Below, in pieces: positions 8,834-17,258 of a DNA stretch of 59,040 bases; within the stretch, counting starts at the first letter, position 1, and the number at the start of each line of letters is the position of its first letter. The translations under genes and the position numbers were made by a program. This DNA comes from an uncultured Lachnospiraceae bacterium (GTDB lineage Bacteria > Bacillota > Clostridia > Lachnospirales > Lachnospiraceae). The stretch lies in NCBI GenBank assembly GCA_946558695.1, contig CAMNTQ010000017.1, positions 1 through 59,040 on the forward strand. Reading direction: 5' to 3'. The notes under the pieces were generated by a model that saw nothing but the letters and a program-made list of their open reading frames with translations, made no database searches and was not told the DNA's origin.

Positions 8834-10975
8834 TTATTTCTTCGCGATCTTCGTCTTCATCACATACCACAAAGCGCCTGTGATACATACGGAAGAATAT
8901 CCGCCGCATACGATACCCACCATGAGCGGCAGCGCAAACTCCTTGATAGAACTTACGCCAAGGATAAAGAGTACCACTACCATGACAAAGGTAGTCAGGG
9001 ATGTGTAGATACTTCTCGTCAGAGTCTGCGTGATACTCTTATTGACAAGCGCCTTAAGGTCTGTCGTCCGTGTCTTATAGTGAAGTTCCTCCCGGATACG
9101 GTCGAAGATAACGATCGTCGCATTGATCGAGTAACCTACGATCGTAAGCATACACGCGATAAATGTATTGCCCACCGACACTCTTGCCGCCGCGTAGAAC
9201 GCAAGCACTACTAATACGTCATGAAGGAGCGCCACAACCGCGCTGGTCGCAAAACGGATATCTTTAAACCGGAACCAGATGTAAAGAAGCATGCACAATG
9301 TCGCAATGATAACCGCGATAATCGCATCACGGCGCATCTCACCACTGACCGTAGAGCTGATATTCTCCGCCGTGATCTCCTCCTGCTTGACGCCGAAGCC
9401 GTCTGCCAGCGCTTTATTTAATTCCTCACGCTGGTCAAGTTCAAGCGTTCTTGTCTTGATAATAACCTGCTTGCTTCCCGCCACTTTCTGCGTCTGCACG
9501 TTATTGTCTCCGGTCGCCTTCTCTACGACCGGCACGATCTGCTCATCAATCTCTTCTATCGTATAATCCTTATCAAACGGAACTGTCGTAGAAGTTCCGC
9601 CCTCGAACTCAAGACTGTACTCAAATGCCCCCTGTCCCTTTGAACCGTTCACACCCATGAACACGAATCCAAGAACGATCACAGCCAGCGACGCCGCAAA
9701 GCAGATATTCTTCTTGCTGAGGAAATCAATGGACTTTCTCTCCTTCGTCTCATGGTAGTACAGCTTCCCGCTCCTTAGGCCTACCGCATAGAAAGCGAAC
9801 ACGATCAGCCGTGTAACTGCAAGCGCCGTGAACATGGACACGATAATACCGATGGCCAGCGTCTGGGCAAAGCCTTTTACCGTTCCGGAACCCTTAAGCC
9901 AGAGAACAGCCGCTGCAATCAAAGTTGTCACGTTGCCGTCCACGATCGCGGACATGGCCTTCTGGAATCCAGTCTTTAACGAATTCCTGACGCTCTTTCC
10001 AAGAGCGATCTCTTCCTTCACACGGGCAAATATGATAACATTGGCATCCACCGCCATACCGATACTTAAGATAATACCGGCGATACCCGGAAGCGTCAGC
10101 GTAATTTCAAAAGCATTCAGGATCACCATCACAAGTTCCGTGTAAATGATCAAAGCAAGAGAAGACGCAAGGCCCGGCAGATAGTATACAAATATCATAA
10201 ATAAGAATACGATCGCAAGGCCGATGGCGCCTGCTTTCAAGCTGGTGCTGATCGCCTGCTCGCCAAGCTGCGCGCCCACTACATTAGACCGCAGCTCCTC
10301 AAGCTCTAACTTCAGACCGCCGATGCGGATGGTAGAGGCAAGATTCTCTGCTTCCTCAAAAGTAAAATTACCGGTAATATGGGCCGTTCCGTTCGGGATC
10401 GCCTCGTTTACCACCGGATCGCTGATCGTCTCACCGTCATAGATAATGGCGATCGTCTTTCCCACATTCGCTTCCGTCGCCTCTGCAAATTTCTCTTTTC
10501 CCTCAGCGTTCAGACTCAGCTCCACAGAATATTCCGTATTGCCCATCTTATCCTGACCGGACCTCGCAGTCGCCGTACTGACATCGGAACCTGTAATTAC
10601 CGTCGTACCGTCCTCCGTCTTAAACTCCAGAGAACCCGGCTTTCCAAGCTCGTCTAAAATCTCATTGGCATTGGTTACGCCCGGAATTTCAATATTGATC
10701 CTGTCAGAACCTTCCTGATAAACCGTCGCCTCCGTACTGTACTGCTCCACACGCTTCTGGAGCTTATATATGGTGTCGTTCATCTCACTCTCTGTAGGAT
10801 TCTTGTCTTTCACTTGGTAAGTGATACTGACGCCGCCCGCCAGATCCAACCCTAACTTAATGTTCTTCGCCGCCCCGGAATGCTTTCCGCCGATTCCCAC
10901 TACCGTAGTGAACCCTAAAAACGCAATCAGGACCGCCGTCAGCACAAGACTGAGTATGCCTCTGTTTTTCTTCAT
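8834..10975 (-). CDS. secDF: SecD-SecF fusion preprotein translocase subunit
   Basis: 713 residues. The SecD half begins with an N-terminal membrane helix (SLVLTAVLIAFLGFTTVVGI), the motif LGLDLAGGVSITYQV, a large extracytoplasmic P1 region, and the membrane signature GIAGIILSIGMAVDANVIIFARVKEE. The SecF half starts near residue 425 with FEYSLEFEGGTSTTV and contains VGYSINATIVIFDRIREE. About 12 membrane helices are expected. It uses the proton-motive force to help SecYEG release exported proteins. The fused form is typical of Bacilli and many Clostridia. It lies 36 bp after the SCIFF maturase. Confidence 0.95.
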   Translation of the reverse strand: MKKNRGILSLVLTAVLIAFLGFTTVVGIGGKHSGAAKNIKLGLDLAGGVSITYQVKDKNPTESEMNDTIYKLQKRVEQYSTEATVYQEGSDRINIEIPGVTNANEILDELGKPGSLEFKTEDGTTVITGSDVSTATARSGQDKMGNTEYSVELSLNAEGKEKFAEATEANVGKTIAIIYDGETISDPVVNEAIPNGTAHITGNFTFEEAENLASTIRIGGLKLELEELRSNVVGAQLGEQAISTSLKAGAIGLAIVFLFMIFVYYLPGLASSLALIIYTELVMVILNAFEITLTLPGIAGIILSIGMAVDANVIIFARVKEEIALGKSVRNSLKTGFQKAMSAIVDGNVTTLIAAAVLWLKGSGTVKGFAQTLAIGIIVSMFTALAVTRLIVFAFYAVGLRSGKLYYHETKERKSIDFLSKKNICFAASLAVIVLGFVFMGVNGSKGQGAFEYSLEFEGGTSTTVPFDKDYTIEEIDEQIVPVVEKATGDNNVQTQKVAGSKQVIIKTRTLELDQREELNKALADGFGVKQEEITAENISSTVSGEMRRDAIIAVIIATLCMLLYIWFRFKDIRFATSAVVALLHDVLVVLAFYAAARVSVGNTFIACMLTIVGYSINATIVIFDRIREELHYKTRTTDLKALVNKSITQTLTRSIYTSLTTFVMVVVLFILGVSSIKEFALPLMVGIVCGGYSSVCITGALWYVMKTKIAKK

Positions 10976-11011
10976 GTTTCTCTTCCTTTCTCATTGTCTG
11001 ATATAAGCCTC

Positions 11012-12400
11012 TTACGATAAGGCCGCTTTTATCATAATCGCGCACTCCACGCGCTTTCTTTGCATCTCGCACCCGATGTCAAAGGCATCGTGGATCGTGC
11101 CGTGGAAATGATACGCGTTCGCCATACAGCCGCCGCTGCAATAGAACTTCGCGAAGCAATTCCTGCACTTTTCCTTTGTATAGACATTACAGCTTCGGAA
11201 CTCGTCCGCAATCTCCGGCTTTATGATCCCTTCATCCACATTACCCATAAGAAATTCTTCCTGGCCGACAAACTGATGACAGGGGTACAAGTCCCCCCAC
11301 GGCGTCACAGCCAGATATTCTGTCCCGGAACCGCATCCTGACAAACGCTTCGCCGCACACGGCCCGCCTTCTAAGTCTATCATAAAATGGAAAAAATGAA
11401 AACCTTTTCCTGACTTTTCCCGCTCAATCATAATTTTCGCCAGCTTATCATACTCCTCCATGATAACCGGAAGATCGCCTTCCCGGATGGCGTAAATGTC
11501 GGATTCCTCTCCTACAACCGGTTCCATGGACATCTGTTTAAATCCGAGATCCGCAAAATGCAGGATATCTTCTGAAAAATCCAGATTCTCCCTCGTGAAC
11601 GTCCCCCGTACATAGTACCGCTCCTGATTACGGCTGTCCGCCAGTTTCTGAAACTTCGGCACGATCAGGTCATAGCTTCCCGCTCCGTTTCTGAAGGGAC
11701 GCATACGGTCGTTCACCTTGCGCCTGCCGTCAAGACTTAACACTACATTGTCCATCTCACGGTTTATAAAATCCTGAACCTCATCATTAAGCAGTACACC
11801 GTTGGTCGTCACCGTGAACCGGAAATGCTTGTCATGTATTTTTTCCTGCTCTCTTCCATACGCCACCAGATCCTTTACTACCTGCCAGTTCATAAGCGGC
11901 TCACCGCCGAAGAAATCCACTTCCAGATTGCGGCGGTTCCCGGAATTTCTGATGAGGAAGTCAAGCGCCTTCTTTCCCACTTCAAAGCTCATAAGAGCGC
12001 GTCTTCCGTGATACTCTCCTTCCTCTGCAAAACAGTACCGGCAGGCAAGATTACAATCATGGGCAATATGAAGGCACAATGCCTTCACAACCGTCTTTCT
12101 CTTTTTCACATCCTCTAAAAGACACTCATAGCAGTCCGGCGTAAACAACCGCCCTGCCTTCGTAAGCTCCGTCACTTCCTCCAAAGCTTCCTTAAGTTCA
12201 TCCTCTATGTATCTGCCGCCAAGCTGTTCCTTCAATAGTTCAAATACAGCAGACTCTTTCAGCGTCTCTTCCGTGTGCTCCTCGTTCTGCCCGCTTAAAC
12301 AGGCGATCACATCATAACACAGCTCGTCCACGACATGTACCGCTCCGCTGTTTACATCCAGAACAATATAGTATCCATTACTTTTATACTGATGTATCAA
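11012..12400 (-). CDS. scfB: SCIFF peptide radical SAM maturase
   Basis: 462 residues. It contains an N-terminal peptide-recognition (RRE-like) region, the radical SAM cluster motif CNLACRYC near residues 107-114, and a C-terminal SPASM region with many cysteines (CGSGTEYL, CNVYTKEKCRNC, YCSGGC, GCEMQRKRVEC) for auxiliary clusters. By family it forms a Cys-to-Thr thioether in the SCIFF peptide, as shown for the CteA/CteB homologues. The start codon appears to be TTG at 12400, with AAAGGGG 8-10 bases upstream. It is downstream of the SCIFF peptide gene, separated by a hairpin, and upstream of secDF. Confidence 0.95.
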   Translation of the reverse strand: MIHQYKSNGYYIVLDVNSGAVHVVDELCYDVIACLSGQNEEHTEETLKESAVFELLKEQLGGRYIEDELKEALEEVTELTKAGRLFTPDCYECLLEDVKKRKTVVKALCLHIAHDCNLACRYCFAEEGEYHGRRALMSFEVGKKALDFLIRNSGNRRNLEVDFFGGEPLMNWQVVKDLVAYGREQEKIHDKHFRFTVTTNGVLLNDEVQDFINREMDNVVLSLDGRRKVNDRMRPFRNGAGSYDLIVPKFQKLADSRNQERYYVRGTFTRENLDFSEDILHFADLGFKQMSMEPVVGEESDIYAIREGDLPVIMEEYDKLAKIMIEREKSGKGFHFFHFMIDLEGGPCAAKRLSGCGSGTEYLAVTPWGDLYPCHQFVGQEEFLMGNVDEGIIKPEIADEFRSCNVYTKEKCRNCFAKFYCSGGCMANAYHFHGTIHDAFDIGCEMQRKRVECAIMIKAALS

Positions 12401-12450
12401 AATGCTGCCCCTTTCAATTTCAGGTAATTTTAATCATGAAACAACAAGAA

Positions 12451-12475
12451 ACAGCGACCCGATAAAGACCGCTGT
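12451..12475 (-). terminator. Attenuator-like hairpin between SCIFF peptide and its maturase
   Basis: On the minus strand a 9-bp stem (ACAGCGGUC pairing with GGUCGCUGU, two G-U pairs) with a 7-base loop is followed by a U-rich stretch (UUCUUGUUGUUUC). It lies in the 103-bp gap between scfA and scfB. A leaky terminator here would give much more peptide than enzyme, which is the expected stoichiometry. Position and strength are read from sequence only. Confidence 0.6.
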
Positions 12476-12503
12476 CCCGAGTATTCTTCTTTACTTAGCC
12501 ATA

Positions 12504-12647
12504 CTATTTCTTCTGTTCACAGGTCTGGTTTCCTACTGTGCAGGATGTCTTACATGCAGACTGGCAGGATGTCTGGCACTCGCCGCATCCTCCTTTTTTC
12601 ACTGTGTTATTCAAAGTCTGTGTATTCAGAGTCTTCACATGCTTCAT
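12504..12647 (-). CDS. scfA: SCIFF ribosomally made peptide precursor
   Basis: 47 residues, starting MKHVKTLNTQTLNN and containing CGECQTSCQSACKTSC. It has exactly six cysteines (21, 24, 28, 32, 36, 43), which is the definition of the SCIFF family (six cysteines in forty-five). The homologous thioether in CteA joins Cys32 and Thr42; both residues are present at the same numbers here. The start has AGGAGG seven bases upstream. Role of the mature peptide is unknown in any organism; its near-universal conservation in Clostridia suggests a housekeeping or signalling role rather than an antibiotic. Confidence 0.96.
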   Translation of the reverse strand: MKHVKTLNTQTLNNTVKKGGCGECQTSCQSACKTSCTVGNQTCEQKK

Positions 12648-12716
12648 GATAACGTCCTCCTATCTTTCTTATCCGCTCTGTAATGCAAAACCTTGCGCAT
12701 TCCATTCGTCCGTAGT

Positions 12717-12745
12717 ATTATATCACCCCGGCACCGTTTTCGCAA
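12717..12745 (-). promoter_or_regulatory. Promoter for scfA
   Basis: On the minus strand TTGCGA (12745-12740) and TATAAT (12722-12717) have a 17-base spacer. The -10 lies about 70 bases upstream of the SCIFF start codon, giving a leader of about 60 bases. It starts just inside the gap after the TIGR04086 gene, so scfA-scfB-secDF can be expressed separately from that gene. Confidence 0.65.
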
Positions 12746-12753
12746 TCCTTTTC

Positions 12754-13128
12754 TTAAGAAATCATACCTCCCGCCATTCCTCCCCCCGCGCATAAAACAA
12801 ATGTAGTCAAAAGGTTGGCGGCATCGCCGTTAAGCCCCTTATAAACCCCTAGCGTAATCAGGAGCAGAAGCGCAAAATACGCCGCCCCAAGACTCAGCCC
12901 CCAAAAGAACTGCCGCACTTTCATAAGCTTTCCGATGATAAAGCCGCCCACAAAGGTTGACAGCACATAGATCCCCACGATTGACGCAGACACCGTTTTC
13001 TCATTCAGCTCAAGCCTGTATAGGAGCATCGCCAGCACTACCAGAAGAACAGCAGTGATAATATAAGAAGCGAGCAGTGATTTTAACATCCACATGACTT
13101 TTGGATTTTTCCGTATCCGTCTCTCCAT
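12754..13128 (-). CDS. TIGR04086 family membrane protein
   Basis: 124 residues with four predicted membrane helices (ASYIITAVLLVVLAMLL; SIVGIYVLSTFVGGFIIGKLM; FFWGLSLGAAYFALLLLITLGVY; and a final segment ending CAGGGMAGGMIS). A basic N-terminus (MERRIRKNPK) suggests a cytoplasmic start. The family is commonly found in Firmicutes near secDF and the SCIFF genes; no function is established. GGGAGGG precedes the ATG. Confidence 0.8.
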   Translation of the reverse strand: MERRIRKNPKVMWMLKSLLASYIITAVLLVVLAMLLYRLELNEKTVSASIVGIYVLSTFVGGFIIGKLMKVRQFFWGLSLGAAYFALLLLITLGVYKGLNGDAANLLTTFVLCAGGGMAGGMIS

Positions 13129-13189
13129 CCTATCCCTCCCTTGCCTAATACAAGGTATGAAAGGGATGTTAAAATTATTCCGAAAAACG

Positions 13190-13738
13190 CTACTGCTCCA
13201 TCTGCCTCCCTAAAAATCCCGCCGCGCAGGAAGCCATCTTCTGCTCCAGCTCAGAAAACTTCTTCTTCGCCTCCTTGGCAAGCAGGATCACTCCCCCGAT
13301 CACATCCCCCTCGCAGAGAATCGGGCTTATGACCTCATGGGCATATTCGTCCTCCTGATTCGTGATGATCTTGATATATTTTTTTTCGTCCTCTGATGCC
13401 ATGATCGAATTCCTATCCTCCAGCGTCCGCTCTAACTGCTTGCTGATATATTTGTCCTGCAGCTCCTTCTTGCCGTTTCCCGCGGCGGCTACGATCTGAT
13501 CCGTGTCGCAGACGCATACCAGACATCCCATAGTCTGGGCAAGACTTTCCGCATACTGTTTTGCAAATGCCGACAACTCTCCGATCGGAGAATATTTTTT
13601 CAGTATGATCTCACCCTCCCGGTCCGTAAAAATTTCTAACGGGTCGCCTTCCCTGATCCTTAACGTTCTTCGGATCTCCTTCGGGATCACAACTCTTCCC
13701 AAATCATCTATTCTTCGTACAATTCCTGTTGCCTTCAT
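13190..13738 (-). CDS. spoVT: Stage V sporulation protein T, AbrB-type transcription factor
   Basis: 182 residues. The N-terminal swapped-hairpin DNA-binding domain is almost canonical (MKATGIVRRIDDLGRVVIP, then EIRRTLRIREGDPLEIF). The C-terminal GAF-like domain (residues 55-180) fits SpoVT rather than short AbrB. SpoVT modulates genes in the forespore under sigma G and affects germination, so the organism very likely sporulates. GGAGGAG stands seven bases before the ATG. A possible sigma-G promoter is noted at 13774-13804. Confidence 0.93.
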   Translation of the reverse strand: MKATGIVRRIDDLGRVVIPKEIRRTLRIREGDPLEIFTDREGEIILKKYSPIGELSAFAKQYAESLAQTMGCLVCVCDTDQIVAAAGNGKKELQDKYISKQLERTLEDRNSIMASEDEKKYIKIITNQEDEYAHEVISPILCEGDVIGGVILLAKEAKKKFSELEQKMASCAAGFLGRQMEQ

Positions 13739-13773
13739 AAAATCTCCTCCGTCTTCGTATTCAGATATGCTGC

Positions 13774-13804
13774 TATTATCTGTCAGAATTGGAGAAAATA
13801 TGCA
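13774..13804 (-). promoter_or_regulatory. Possible sigma-G-like promoter for spoVT
   Basis: On the minus strand TGCATA (13804-13799) and GATAATA (13780-13774) are spaced by 18 bases. The forespore consensus is about TGMATA / CATAMTA, so the -10 departs at its first base. The position, about 35 bases upstream of spoVT, overlaps the end of the preceding gene. Suggestive only. Confidence 0.3.
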
Positions 13805-15065
13805 TACACTGTTTCACTTCTTCTTTAGTGCATTCTATCTTTCCATACCTTGCTTTTTCATATAATTCATGAACTATACAAAAATCTTGTCTTTCCAGCG
13901 ATCCTTTGCCAGAATAAAGCCCCGCCTTAGCTTCCAGTTCAGAAGGCGTCTCGCTCCCTCGTATGCCTTCCTTTAGCCTGCGTTTCACCGTTCTCTTATA
14001 GATCCTGCGGATTTTTCTGTCAGGGGAATACCAACGCTCCTTTCTATGTCCGGCTTTCAGCCCTTTTTGAATCTCATCCTCTTTCCCTTCAAGGAAAATA
14101 ATCTCATCCTCTCCGTCGTCCGCGAATGATTCCATCGCCCTTCTCACTGCCATGACAACTATTTTGAAAGCCATGTACGCAATCCATAAAAGCATGAGAA
14201 AACATACGGTTTTCGATGCCGCTTTCATCCACGCAGGCGTTTTCTTCGCCTTCGCCCTTATCTGCATCAGCTCTTCCATCATGTAATCTGTCCCGGCATC
14301 CTCTTCGCAGCTTTCTATGTCCCCGACATTTTCCGGCTGCTTGCGTTCCATCTTTAATTCCGTCAGCGGTTCCTCATGATAAACGGCTGCCGGAAGCATA
14401 AAGAAAAGCAATGCCGCCACGCCGATCCATAAGATTCCTGCGCTGATTCTTCCCATCGACTTCACAGGGAGACCAGAAACATACCGATTCTTTTCTGCAA
14501 ACTCCGAAAGCCTGCAAAGATAACAGGATGCCAGACAGACGCAGGATTCCGCGGCCATAAGTCCAAGCATAACAACAAGCAGGCCGCGACGCCGCAAAGC
14601 GGCAAGCACCAGATACATTATTACAAAGAGCAGACCATGCATCGGACGGGGCGTATCAAGCAGCGTTGGCGCCTCCCACACTTCCTCATTCTCCTGCGAT
14701 CCAGCCTCCCCCGGAAGTTCCCGCATCTTTCTTTTGATCTCTCCCTGCCTGAGTTTTGCATAACAGCGGAACAGACAGACGAATCCCGTAAGCCCTGCCG
14801 CGAGCATCGATCCGAAGACCAGCTTCATCCCCCAAGAAAGCGCCGCCGAAAACAGGCAAAAAAGCGTCAGGCTTTTGCATCTTCGGGCGGCAATATCTGT
14901 CAATACCACAGGAATCGCTAATGCCGTCCCCTGTGCCAAAAACGCAAAAACCTCCCCTCCTCTCATATGCAGAATGCCTGCCGCCAGTACATAGACTCCT
15001 TCAAAGATCAAAATGTCATGCACCCACGAAAGCAGACGCAGCGCAAAACTCTTCTTTCCCGTCAT
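13776..15065 (-). CDS. Membrane protein with DUF4129-like C-terminus
   Basis: 429 residues from the ATG at 15065. That ATG overlaps the stop of the DUF58 gene in an ATGA arrangement, so translation is coupled; a longer frame back to 15143 would overlap the neighbour by 82 bp and is rejected. The N-terminal 200 residues hold six or so hydrophobic segments; another pair flanks a charged loop near 240-290. The last ~80 residues (SPDRKIRRIYKRTVKRR, TPSELEAKAGL, LYEKARYGK) resemble DUF4129, the cytoplasmic tail often attached to transglutaminase-like membrane proteins. No Cys-His-Asp transglutaminase core is seen. Role unknown; context suggests assembly or maturation of a cell-surface complex. Confidence 0.6.
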   Translation of the reverse strand: MTGKKSFALRLLSWVHDILIFEGVYVLAAGILHMRGGEVFAFLAQGTALAIPVVLTDIAARRCKSLTLFCLFSAALSWGMKLVFGSMLAAGLTGFVCLFRCYAKLRQGEIKRKMRELPGEAGSQENEEVWEAPTLLDTPRPMHGLLFVIMYLVLAALRRRGLLVVMLGLMAAESCVCLASCYLCRLSEFAEKNRYVSGLPVKSMGRISAGILWIGVAALLFFMLPAAVYHEEPLTELKMERKQPENVGDIESCEEDAGTDYMMEELMQIRAKAKKTPAWMKAASKTVCFLMLLWIAYMAFKIVVMAVRRAMESFADDGEDEIIFLEGKEDEIQKGLKAGHRKERWYSPDRKIRRIYKRTVKRRLKEGIRGSETPSELEAKAGLYSGKGSLERQDFCIVHELYEKARYGKIECTKEEVKQCMHIFSNSDR

Positions 15066-16159
15066 CCTTCCATCTCCCATCGAAAAACAGTAACCTTCGG
15101 CAGCGCCGTACTTTCCGCCGGGCACATCGCCGGTATCACCCACAGAACCGCATTCCCTTTTTCTGCCAGTGAAACAACCGCCTCCGCCGTCTCTTTATCC
15201 TGATTCATAGACACGATCACATAGATTACATCCGGCCGAAGCTTTTCCTTTTCCCGCTTAAGCTCCTCACTGATTCTCTCCGTCTGTCTATAAATATCGA
15301 TGCGCGCAAGCTCCTCAAAAAGCTTATGAATCTTTCCGGCTCCGTCTTTTAAGTGAATCCGGTTCATCCCATTTCCCGTCACCGTAACCTCCATACGCTC
15401 CTTCGCCATGCGGGAAGCCAGTGACGCTGCGATGCGGATTCCTTCTTCGTTCAGTTTATCCCGCCGGATGATACCTGTGTCCTCCGTGTCCAAAATCAGC
15501 TTCATATGAATATTTGTCGATGAATCAAACTGGTTCACTAAAAGCCCCTGCCCCTTGGCAGATGCCTTCCAGTTAACTTGGTGCATCGGATCCGACGGAC
15601 GATACTCTCTGATTCCGGAAAACTGGAACGGATCAGGAAACAGGCGGTTCTGGGTTACGGCCATTCCGGTCACGGCCCGGCACAGCAGCGTAATCCTGCG
15701 GCTGTCCGCCAGTCTCGGATATACATATAAGGATGTCCTGAATTCCCGGTTATCATGAAAGCCTCTTTGGAAGAAGAAATCATAGCCGATCACATCCGCC
15801 TTTGTAATCTCATAAAACCCTCTCTTTTCACACGCAAAAGAAAGTCTCCTTATCACCTTCTGCCGCACAAAAAGCGAAAAGATATCCCTCCGGTAACTCT
15901 GGTCGGTTACATTGGCATTATCCTTCGCCTCCCCGGAAAACCTAAGTCCCTTATCCATCGCCAGATTCACTTCGAGCGCGGGAAGAGGCAGAACCTTATC
16001 ATTCGTGATCTCTTCTCGCAGATAAGAGACATCCCCCTCATGAGCAAAGCGCTCTTCAAATCCAATCTCGATATAAAGTCTTCGCTTCCAGTATCTTCTG
16101 TATAAAAACTTTTGCAAGCTATAAAACGCGGCGACTCCCAATAGCAACAATAAAAGCAT
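15062..16159 (-). CDS. DUF58 domain protein
   Basis: 365 residues. One N-terminal membrane helix (MLLLLLLGVAAFYSLQKFLY) is followed by a beta-rich region and the DUF58 signature FSGIREYRPSDPMHQVNWKAS, then a von Willebrand A-like domain (LKLILDTEDTG, VIYVIVSMNQD). DUF58 proteins pair with MoxR ATPases in most bacteria, and the pair is thought to act as a chaperone or metal-insertion module. The start is 14 bp after the MoxR stop, with GAGGG upstream. Partner specificity is not deducible. Confidence 0.85.
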   Translation of the reverse strand: MLLLLLLGVAAFYSLQKFLYRRYWKRRLYIEIGFEERFAHEGDVSYLREEITNDKVLPLPALEVNLAMDKGLRFSGEAKDNANVTDQSYRRDIFSLFVRQKVIRRLSFACEKRGFYEITKADVIGYDFFFQRGFHDNREFRTSLYVYPRLADSRRITLLCRAVTGMAVTQNRLFPDPFQFSGIREYRPSDPMHQVNWKASAKGQGLLVNQFDSSTNIHMKLILDTEDTGIIRRDKLNEEGIRIAASLASRMAKERMEVTVTGNGMNRIHLKDGAGKIHKLFEELARIDIYRQTERISEELKREKEKLRPDVIYVIVSMNQDKETAEAVVSLAEKGNAVLWVIPAMCPAESTALPKVTVFRWEMEG

Positions 16160-16173
16160 AGCCCGTTTCCCTC

Positions 16174-17118
16174 TTACCTTTTCTCCCAGTCTTCTGTCGG
16201 AAGATCTGTGTCCTTAAGAATCTCTTCTATCACTTTCTCTTCGCCTTTTCCATTCTCTGCGGCCGCAGACAGACTCAGCCGATGGGCAAGCACCGGAACC
16301 GCAACGTTCTTAATATCCTCCGGCGCCACGAAGTCGCGTCCCTCGGTCATGGCAAACCCCTGGGCGGCCCGCACAAAAGCAATGGTCCCTCTCGGACTGA
16401 CGCCGTGAATGACTCTCCTGTGTTTCCTCGTGGCATGAACCACTTCTACCATGTATTTCAACAGATCTCTGTGTACATATACTTCTCTGCACTGGTTCTG
16501 GAGCACAGGAAGTTCCTCCTTCCCGCAGACGCTTGGGAGCGTGGGAAGAGGCTCTTCCTTCAAGAAACGATCTATCATGGAAATCTCCTGACTTTGATTC
16601 AAATCTTCCATAGAGATCCGCATAAGGAAACGATCCATCTGCGCTTCCGGCAGCGGAAATGTGCCGAGTGTCTCCAGAGGATTCTGCGTCGCGATCACAA
16701 AAAACGGCGCTTCAATCTCTCTTGTCACCCCATCCACCGTCACCTGACTCTCCGCCATGCACTCTAACAGGCTGCTCTGTGTCTTAGGCGTCGCCCGATT
16801 GATTTCATCCGCCAGCAGGATATTACAGAAAACCGACCCCTCGCGGAACAAAAACTCCCCCTTCTTCGCATCAAAATAATTAAGTCCTGTCACATCCGAC
16901 GGGAGCAGATCCGGCGTAAACTGAACTCTTCCGAACTGAGCAGCCACCGATTTTGCCAGAGACTTGGCAAGAACCGTCTTACCTGTCCCCGGAACATCCT
17001 CCAAAAGAACATGCCCTCCCGCTAAAAGCGCGGATAGTATCAGCTTCACCGTCCCTTTATTCCCAATCATTACTTTTGAAATATTATCCTGAAGTTTCTC
17101 CAGCGTCTTAAGTTCCAT
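16174..17118 (-). CDS. MoxR-family AAA+ ATPase
   Basis: About 314 residues. Walker A is GTGKT preceded by LLEDVP (near residue 45), Walker B is ILLADEINR with the typical N-R following, and sensor region FVIATQNPLETLGTFPLPEAQMDRFLM is present; an AAA lid ends the protein. The ATG at 17118 is chosen because AGAAGGG is nine bases upstream; an ATG three codons earlier has the ribosome-binding site abutting it. It heads a three-gene operon with DUF58 and the DUF4129-like protein. MoxR ATPases act as chaperone-like remodellers; here the client is unknown. Confidence 0.9.
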   Translation of the reverse strand: MELKTLEKLQDNISKVMIGNKGTVKLILSALLAGGHVLLEDVPGTGKTVLAKSLAKSVAAQFGRVQFTPDLLPSDVTGLNYFDAKKGEFLFREGSVFCNILLADEINRATPKTQSSLLECMAESQVTVDGVTREIEAPFFVIATQNPLETLGTFPLPEAQMDRFLMRISMEDLNQSQEISMIDRFLKEEPLPTLPSVCGKEELPVLQNQCREVYVHRDLLKYMVEVVHATRKHRRVIHGVSPRGTIAFVRAAQGFAMTEGRDFVAPEDIKNVAVPVLAHRLSLSAAAENGKGEEKVIEEILKDTDLPTEDWEKR

Positions 17119-17213
17119 CCTTTTCATCCCTTCTGTTCTTTACGCTAAACTCTGACTATATTCTAACAAATTACATTGTAATCTACCATATTTATTTTAA
17201 TCTCCGGCGCACA

Positions 17214-17254
17214 AAAAGCCGTTCTCTTAAGCCATGCTTGAGAAAACAGCTTTT
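17214..17254 (-). terminator. Intrinsic terminator after dacF
   Basis: Minus-strand RNA AAAAGCUGUUUUCU...AGAACGGCUUUUU forms a long A/U-ended stem with an inner AAGC/GCUU pair, closing directly into a U run at 17218-17214. It lies right after the dacF stop (17259) and before the MoxR gene. Confidence 0.65.
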
Positions 17255-17258
17255 ATGT

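Noticed and set aside
9828-10442. Plus-strand frames of 72-105 codons inside secDF
   Set aside because: They are antisense to conserved SecDF helices and look like reversed membrane-protein sequence.
12538-12795. Plus-strand frame across the SCIFF gene
   Set aside because: Antisense to the clearly recognisable SCIFF peptide; no start signal.
15066-15143. Longer N-terminus for the DUF4129-like protein
   Set aside because: It would overlap the DUF58 gene by 82 bp; the ATGA junction at 15062-15065 gives a better start.
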